DNA of 7,763 nucleotides, from contig JAPUHH010000151.1 in assembly GCA_027297825.1 (NCBI GenBank), positions 1 through 7,763 of the forward strand, read 5' to 3'. Of this stretch, positions 5,758 to 7,763 are shown one piece after another. Both the position numbers and the translations under genes were made by a program. The number at the start of each line of letters is the position of its first letter. The stretch's first letter is position 1. Source of the DNA: Gammaproteobacteria bacterium (lineage in GTDB: Bacteria > Pseudomonadota > Gammaproteobacteria > UBA4575). Under the pieces are notes generated by a model that saw only the letters and a list, made by a program, of their open reading frames with translations, was not told the origin of the DNA and searched no databases.

Positions 5758-6933
5758 TTATTTTTCCACGGGTAGAACGAAACGCAAATATAAATAACCA
5801 AATATGCCGGATAACAGAGAACCTGTGAGAATACCGAGTCTATCATCCATCATGTTACCTCCGCCTGCCTGCTCGAACGCCAAGCCGCCAATAAACAAAC
5901 TCATGGTAAAGCCGATTCCGCACAAAATTCCGGCACCATATAAAGACTTCCAATCGATACCTTCAGGTAACCGGGTTAAGCCACAAGCAACGGCCAACCA
6001 ACAAAAAAGGAAAATCCCTAATTGTTTGCCGATGAAAAGACCACTGGCAATCCCGATGGGCACAGATTCGGTCAGTGTCGCCAGAGATATACCTTGAAGA
6101 GAAACACCGGCATTGGCGAAGGCAAACACCGGCAATATAAAGAACGCGACTATGGGATGCAGGCTGTGCTCAAGATGTTTAACTGGCGAAAACTCCGGAT
6201 TGTTTGGATCTCGAAGTGGGATGAAAAACGCCAGAACCATCCCGGCCAGGGTCGCATGAACACCAGATTTAAGTACCGCTAACCACAGAAATCCGCCGAC
6301 GAAAATATAAGTGGGAATATCGGCAACACCGCGTCGATTCAAAACGAACAAGGCAATCAGGCAAATGGCGGAAATCACCAGAGAAATCTGAGACAACTGC
6401 CCGCTGTAGAACAGTGCAATGATAATAATGGCGCCGATATCATCGATGATTGCTAGCGACACTAAAAACACCTTGAGTGCTAAAGGCACCCGGCTCCCGA
6501 GTAAAGCCAACACCCCCAAAGCAAACGCGATGTCGGTGGCAGCCGGAATGGCCCAGCCGTTCATCGCCACTGCATCACCTGAGTTGAACCAGACGTAAAT
6601 CAAAGCTGGCACTAACATTCCACCGATTGCACCGGCGACCGGTAAAATAATCCGAGACCTGTCTGATAGTTCACCTTCTACGAGTTCCCGTTTGAGTTCC
6701 AGTCCGACTAAAAAGAAGAATATCGCCATCCAAAGGTCGTTTATCCATAGCAGCGCTGGTTTAGCAACGCTGAATTCGTCTATGCGTAATTCACCTGTAA
6801 TACCTAGTAATTTGTCGTAGTAAGGCGCCAGCGGAGAATTGGCACAGATGATAGCTAGTACCGCAGCGATTACTAACAGGATCCCACTCGCAGCTTCAAG
6901 GTTTAGAAAATTACGTAAGGCTTTACCAACCAT
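5758..6933 (-). CDS. nhaA: Na+/H+ antiporter NhaA
   Basis: NhaA is the inner-membrane antiporter that exports Na+ (or Li+) in exchange for two H+, giving salt and alkaline-pH tolerance. The 391 residues match the usual length (E. coli has 388) and the numbering is offset by +1 to +3. The transport-site Asp164-Asp165 pair lies in AIIDDIGAII, and Asp134 in PAATDIAFALG with the following VLALLGSRVP is the unwound-helix signature. Lys303 (GKQLG) and His226 (SGVHATLAG) are present, as is the GLELKRELVEG loop linked to pH sensing. About 12 hydrophobic spans fit. The ATG at 6931-6933 gives the expected short N-terminus; AGGT 9 nt upstream is a weak ribosome site. Counted lines of this gene are about 47-55% GC, clearly richer than the genes on both sides. 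It appears monocistronic, with long gaps on each side. No nhaR regulator is visible. Confidence 0.98.
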   Translation of the reverse strand: MVGKALRNFLNLEAASGILLVIAAVLAIICANSPLAPYYDKLLGITGELRIDEFSVAKPALLWINDLWMAIFFFLVGLELKRELVEGELSDRSRIILPVAGAIGGMLVPALIYVWFNSGDAVAMNGWAIPAATDIAFALGVLALLGSRVPLALKVFLVSLAIIDDIGAIIIIALFYSGQLSQISLVISAICLIALFVLNRRGVADIPTYIFVGGFLWLAVLKSGVHATLAGMVLAFFIPLRDPNNPEFSPVKHLEHSLHPIVAFFILPVFAFANAGVSLQGISLATLTESVPIGIASGLFIGKQLGIFLFCWLAVACGLTRLPEGIDWKSLYGAGILCGIGFTMSLFIGGLAFEQAGGGNMMDDRLGILTGSLLSGIFGYLYLRFVLPVEK

Positions 6934-7103
6934 CCTAGGAATACCTGTCTAATTTGTTAAGAGATATGTTAGACGGAATGAAGAACGTTGAATTAAACTG
7001 AAGCTGTCTTATCGATAACTAGTTGGAAATCTAGCTCCATAAACATATATTTATCTCGCAAATGTACTTATATAATTAATATCAAGCCAGCATATACTAA
7101 TCG
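6934..7103. other. Leader and upstream region of nhaA
   Basis: No gene is visible here. The region presumably holds the nhaA promoter, but only weak AT-rich candidates occur, such as TTGATA near 7084 and TAACAT near 6965 on the minus strand, none with a matching partner. I see no NhaR-type site that I could defend. Confidence 0.3.
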
Positions 7104-7133
7104 ATTATCCGCTCCGGGTCATTAACAGTCATA
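7104..7133. repeat. Dispersed hairpin repeat, copy E (degenerate)
   Basis: ATTATCCGCT (7104-7113), loop CCGGGTCATT and AACAGTCATA (7124-7133) align gaplessly with copies B and C. The arms have diverged and pair only partly, while the loop core GGGTCATT is exact. It forms the first half of a composite unit with copy F. Confidence 0.65.
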
Positions 7134-7161
7134 CCAGAATAAATTCTTAAAATTTCCAACC

Positions 7162-7191
7162 TATGTCTCCTTTCGGTCATAAGTGGATATT
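7162..7191. repeat. Dispersed hairpin repeat, copy F
   Basis: Arms TATGTCTCCT (7162-7171) and AGTGGATATT (7182-7191) enclose the loop TTCGGTCATA. It has the same 10+10+10 layout as the other copies, is more diverged, and begins 28 bases after copy E. It lies immediately downstream of the small membrane-protein gene whose stop is at 7203-7205. Confidence 0.6.
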
Positions 7192-7202
7192 CAACGTACT
7201 TT

Positions 7203-7397
7203 CTAAGAGTCAGCTAAAGTGCTTCGGTTATGAGATCGTGCTATATAATTTTGCGTAAAATAGCGAAATTGATATAAAGAAAAAAATAAAATGACTAACC
7301 CTATTAATGCGAAAACTAGGATAAGTAAGACGATTGATCTAGTACTCATTAACATACCTTGGTATATCCAGCTCAATGTAACGCTAATTAAATTCAT
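7203..7397 (-). CDS. Small single-span membrane protein of unknown function
   Basis: As called, this is a 64-residue protein with one strong hydrophobic span at about 21-43 (rich in Ile, Leu, Val and Phe) and a polar, basic C-terminal tail of about 20 residues, which suggests a bitopic inner-membrane protein with the tail inside. No family is recognised. Three starts compete. A GTG at 7407-7409 is the longest. The ATG at 7395-7397 has AGGTGA 8 nt upstream and is preferred. The ATG at 7347-7349 has AAGGT 6 nt upstream and would give a compact 48-residue protein that starts just before the span. It follows the secreted-protein gene by 39 bp and is probably cotranscribed with it. The short length leaves real uncertainty. 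Confidence 0.5.
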   Translation of the reverse strand: MNLISVTLSWIYQGMLMSTRSIVLLILVFALIGLVILFFSLYQFRYFTQNYIARSHNRSTLADS

Positions 7398-7405
7398 GCT
7401 ATCAA

Positions 7406-7411
7406 TCACCT
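7406..7411 (-). promoter_or_regulatory. Ribosome binding site favouring the ATG at 7395-7397
   Basis: AGGTGA on the minus strand ends 8 nt before the ATG and overlaps the competing GTG codon at 7407-7409, so the GTG is more likely part of the ribosome site than a start. Confidence 0.45.
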
Positions 7412-7436
7412 ATAACGCCCATAATTTTTATTTTAG

Positions 7437-7754
7437 CTATGGCAAATAGTTCGCTAATTTCAACATGCATTGTTGCTTTTCAATAAACGTAATTTTGCCA
7501 GGACTTAACTGTTTTTCAATCCCGTACACCCGATCAATGAGTGGAATCACAATACTTTGCTCTCCATAACTTTTACCTTCTGATAAAACTTTACCAATCA
7601 AGTCATATTCTTCGATTCCATTGTCTCGATTTTGGGCGACCGTAAATGCCGAGTCTCCTAACCATTCACAGAAGGTGGGTTCAGAAGCTCTACCCTCTGC
7701 ATTACTGACCGTGCTTAGGACTAATAAAAGTGTGGTAAGGATTAGTTTTTTCAT
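7437..7754 (-). CDS. Small secreted (periplasmic) protein with two cysteines, unknown function
   Basis: This 105-residue protein carries a textbook signal peptide (MKK, a hydrophobic core at about 4-14, cleavage after Ala19 in SNA). The mature protein is about 86 residues with exactly two cysteines, Cys29 and Cys96, placed near its two ends as if to staple them by a disulfide. The middle is probably mainly helical, with an RDNG turn at 43-46. The Cys, aromatic, then Arg-x-x-Gly spacing reminds me of small secreted proteins common in gammaproteobacteria, but I cannot name a family. Start ATG 7752-7754 has AGGGGA just upstream at the window edge. The promoter must lie beyond the window. The stop is followed closely by the small membrane-protein gene, suggesting a two-gene unit. 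Confidence 0.78.
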   Translation of the reverse strand: MKKLILTTLLLVLSTVSNAEGRASEPTFCEWLGDSAFTVAQNRDNGIEEYDLIGKVLSEGKSYGEQSIVIPLIDRVYGIEKQLSPGKITFIEKQQCMLKLANYLP

Positions 7755-7757
7755 GGT

Positions 7758-7763
7758 TCCCCT
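7758..7763 (-). promoter_or_regulatory. Ribosome binding site of the small secreted protein
   Basis: AGGGGA on the minus strand lies 3-4 nt before the ATG, slightly closer than usual, at the very edge of the window. Confidence 0.55.

Noticed and set aside
5804..6282. Two overlapping plus-strand ORFs (5804-6097 and 6022-6282)
   Set aside because: Both lie inside nhaA on the opposite strand and have no protein-like features of their own.
3261..7191. Reading the repeats as a CRISPR array
   Set aside because: The copies are separated by whole genes at irregular distances, are diverged, and have no uniform spacers or cas genes nearby.

Overview
This looks like an AT-rich gammaproteobacterial chromosome segment of accessory character. 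Every gene I accept lies on the minus strand. Two features point to Gammaproteobacteria: a canonical NhaA antiporter with the E. coli-type motif set, and a periplasmic binding protein of the GltI (glutamate/aspartate) type. Short hairpin repeats are scattered between the genes. I cannot name the genus. GC content, counted by eye on a few lines, is about 20-40% in the accessory genes and about 47-55% in nhaA.

Layout in transcription order (high to low coordinates): a small secreted protein of unknown function (7437-7754) and, 39 bp later, a small single-span membrane protein (7203-7397). Next come a 269-bp spacer with two repeat hairpins (7104-7133 and 7162-7191), nhaA (5758-6933), and a 323-bp spacer with one repeat and the likely promoter of the next gene. 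The GltI-like binding protein follows (4577-5434); its usual permease and ATPase genes are absent from the window. After it lies a 307-bp debris-like region with a possible gene remnant, a repeat and a short ORF that overlaps the next gene by 4 bp. Then come a two-span membrane protein (4012-4269) whose stop codon lies inside a repeat, a secreted protein of unknown function (3311-3886), a lipoprotein alpha/beta hydrolase (1857-3149) and a membrane-anchored alpha/beta hydrolase (183-1637). Positions 1-182 hold only AT-rich sequence, with no gene or convincing terminator.

The genes do not form one evident pathway. What they share is the envelope: every confident product is predicted secreted, lipidated or membrane-bound. 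The clearest non-genic signal is a family of about 30-bp imperfect palindromes with 10-nt arms (AATGTCCGCT / AGCGGACATT), with six copies in the same orientation. Two copies belong to a longer composite unit, and the repeats have contributed coding and stop sequence to short ORFs. I see no CRISPR array, transposase, rRNA, intact tRNA, toxin-antitoxin pair or known defence system.
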